Source of the DNA: an uncultured Oscillospiraceae bacterium
GTDB taxonomy: Bacteria; Bacillota; Clostridia; Oscillospirales; Acutalibacteraceae
Direction: 5' to 3'
Assembly (NCBI GenBank): GCA_900549755.1
Contig: URPQ01000089.1
Span: 1 to 5,728, forward strand
Length of the DNA stretch: 5,728 nucleotides
Below are positions 4,229 to 5,728 of this stretch, piece by piece. The translations under genes were made by a program, and so were the position numbers. Numbering within the stretch: the first letter of the stretch is position 1; each line of letters opens with the position of its first letter. The notes below the pieces were generated by a model that was given only the letters and a program-made list of their open reading frames with translations, was not told where the DNA came from and searched no databases.

Positions 4229-5728
4229 ATGAAAAACAATTCAAAGGGACTGTTTAAAAGATTTTTACCGTATTTACTGGCGTATAAGGGCACAATAGCG
4301 CTCGACCTTTTTTGCGCTTCCCTCACCTGCGTTTGCGACCTTGTTTTGCCGCTTATTTTGCGGACGATAACCAACACAGCGGTAAACGATATTTCGGCGC
4401 TGACAGTAAGCCTTGTTCTTAAAATGAGCGGGCTTTACTTTATTTTAAGGCTTATTGACGCCGCCGCGCAGTATTATATGGCGGATATGGGTCACGTTAT
4501 GGGTGTATACATAGAAACCGCTATGCGGCGTGATGCGTTTGCCCACCTGCAAAAACTGGGGCACAATTACTACTCAAACACCAAAATCGGGCAGATAATG
4601 GGCAGAATTACAAACGACCTTTTTGAAGTTACCGAGTTTTCACACCACTGCCCCGAGGAATTTTTCATAGCCTTTCTTAAAATTGCGGTAAGCTTTACCG
4701 TGCTTTGCACATATAATATTCCGCTAACGCTTATAATTTTCCTCTGCGTTCCGTTAATGGTAGTCGTATCGGTTTACCTTAACAGAAAAATGCGCGCCGC
4801 CTTTAAAAATCAGCGTGTGCAAATAGGCGAACTTAACGCGCAAATTGAGGACAGTCTGCTTGGCGAGCGCGTAGTTAAGGCATTTTCTGCCGAAAAAGCC
4901 GAGCAGGAAAAGTTTAATGCGGGCAATGAAAAATTCAAAAGCATTAAAAAAGCCACATATAAAATTATGGCGCAGTTTTCCGCCTCTACCCACCTGTTTG
5001 ACGGGCTTATGTATATCGTGGTAATTTTAGGCGGCGGGCTTTTCGTAATTTACGGCGGAATAACCCCCGGCGACCTTGTAGCCTATGTGCTTTATGTTTC
5101 CACCCTTATTGCCACAATTCGCCGCATAGTAGAGTTTGCCGAGCAGTTCCAGCGCGGTATGACGGGCATTGAGCGCTTTTTTGAAATTATGGACGCGCCC
5201 ATAGAAATAACCGAAAAGCCGAACGCCGCGGCGCTTGAATGTAAAAAGGGCGAAATTGAATTTCGCGACGTAAGCTTTAATTACGAAGCAGACAGTGAAA
5301 AGGTGCTAAAGCATTTGAACCTTAAAATCGCGGCGGGTGAACGACTGGCGCTTGTTGGCACCTCGGGCGGCGGCAAAACCACCCTTTGCAGCCTTGTGCC
5401 CCGTTTTATGGATGTTACCGGCGGCGCGGTTTTAATTGACGGTCAGGATGTGCGCGACGTGACCCTTGCAAGTCTTCGCGGAGCTATTGGTATTGTTCAG
5501 CAGGATGTTTACCTTTTCAGCGGTACGGTAAAGGAAAATATTGCCTACGGCAAGGAAAACGCGACCGACGAGGAAATAAAAAACGCCGCACTGCTTGCGG
5601 GGGCTGATGAATTTATCTCCCGCCTGCCCGATGGCTATAATACATATGTAGGCGAGCGCGGCGTTAAGCTTTCGGGCGGGCAAAAGCAGCGCATTTCAAT
5701 AGCGCGCGTGTTCCTTAAAAATCCGCCC
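4229..5728 (+). CDS. ABC exporter, fused membrane and ATPase domains (3' end missing)
   Basis: The first 500 residues of a half-size ABC exporter (family length about 570-620) are open to the right edge. A type IV (MsbA/BmrA-like) transmembrane domain spans about 1-320, with hydrophobic segments near 12-45, 58-84, 145-183 and 255-297 that fit six helices. The nucleotide-binding domain starts near 342 (GEIEFRDVSFNY), with Walker A GTSGGGKT at 377-384 (Lys383), the Q-loop in IVQQDVYLF with Gln425, and the signature LSGGQKQR at 481-488. Walker B, the D-loop and the H-loop lie beyond the window, so ATPase competence cannot be judged. The protein works in the cytoplasmic membrane as a homodimer or with a second half-transporter; such partners are often encoded next door, here out of sight. 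The cargo (drug, lipid or peptide) cannot be told. There is no peptidase C39 domain at the N-terminus. Transcription diverges from the GH10-like gene. Confidence 0.92.
   Translation, partial: MKNNSKGLFKRFLPYLLAYKGTIALDLFCASLTCVCDLVLPLILRTITNTAVNDISALTVSLVLKMSGLYFILRLIDAAAQYYMADMGHVMGVYIETAMRRDAFAHLQKLGHNYYSNTKIGQIMGRITNDLFEVTEFSHHCPEEFFIAFLKIAVSFTVLCTYNIPLTLIIFLCVPLMVVVSVYLNRKMRAAFKNQRVQIGELNAQIEDSLLGERVVKAFSAEKAEQEKFNAGNEKFKSIKKATYKIMAQFSASTHLFDGLMYIVVILGGGLFVIYGGITPGDLVAYVLYVSTLIATIRRIVEFAEQFQRGMTGIERFFEIMDAPIEITEKPNAAALECKKGEIEFRDVSFNYEADSEKVLKHLNLKIAAGERLALVGTSGGGKTTLCSLVPRFMDVTGGAVLIDGQDVRDVTLASLRGAIGIVQQDVYLFSGTVKENIAYGKENATDEEIKNAALLAGADEFISRLPDGYNTYVGERGVKLSGGQKQRISIARVFLKNPP

Overview
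The window looks like chromosomal DNA from a Gram-positive anaerobe of the Clostridia, probably the Oscillospirales/Ruminococcaceae side. This is inferred from AGGAG-type ribosome binding sites, sigma-A promoters with near-consensus -10 boxes, AT-rich intergenic DNA around moderately GC-rich genes, and protein families common in gut and rumen Clostridia. Nothing in it marks phage, plasmid, transposon or CRISPR content.

Layout, left to right. (1) Positions 1-369, minus strand: the 5' part of an unrecognised protein that leaves the window on the left. (2) Positions 370-638: a hairpin-rich gap with four stem-loops and no gene. (3) Positions 639-712, minus strand: tRNA-Gln(CUG) with encoded CCA, a near-consensus promoter and its own terminator. 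(4) Positions 713-928: an AT-rich gap with the back-to-back promoters of the tRNA and the next gene. (5) Positions 929-2638, plus strand: a complete PgcA-type phosphohexomutase. (6) Positions 2656-2700: a terminator shared by two converging genes. (7) Positions 2704-4053, minus strand: a complete GH10-like glycoside hydrolase without a signal peptide and with an unusual substrate-binding cleft. (8) Positions 4054-4228: a divergent promoter region holding a cre-like box, a perfect 12-bp palindrome and a pair of 11-bp direct repeats 21 bp apart. (9) Positions 4229-5728, plus strand: an ABC exporter (fused membrane and ATPase domains) cut by the right edge between its signature motif and Walker B.

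How they may fit together (inference): the GH10-like enzyme would cleave imported oligosaccharides in the cytoplasm, and the mutase interconverts hexose 6- and 1-phosphates at the junction of glycolysis with glycogen and envelope-sugar synthesis. The mutase has its own promoter and is not in an operon with the hydrolase. The hydrolase and the ABC exporter share a divergent control region, so they may be co-regulated, but their functional link is not evident from sequence.

The parts most worth a second look are the GH10-like cleft substitutions, the structured divergent control region, and the hairpin cluster downstream of the tRNA. I see no clear evidence of a wholly new multi-gene system here.
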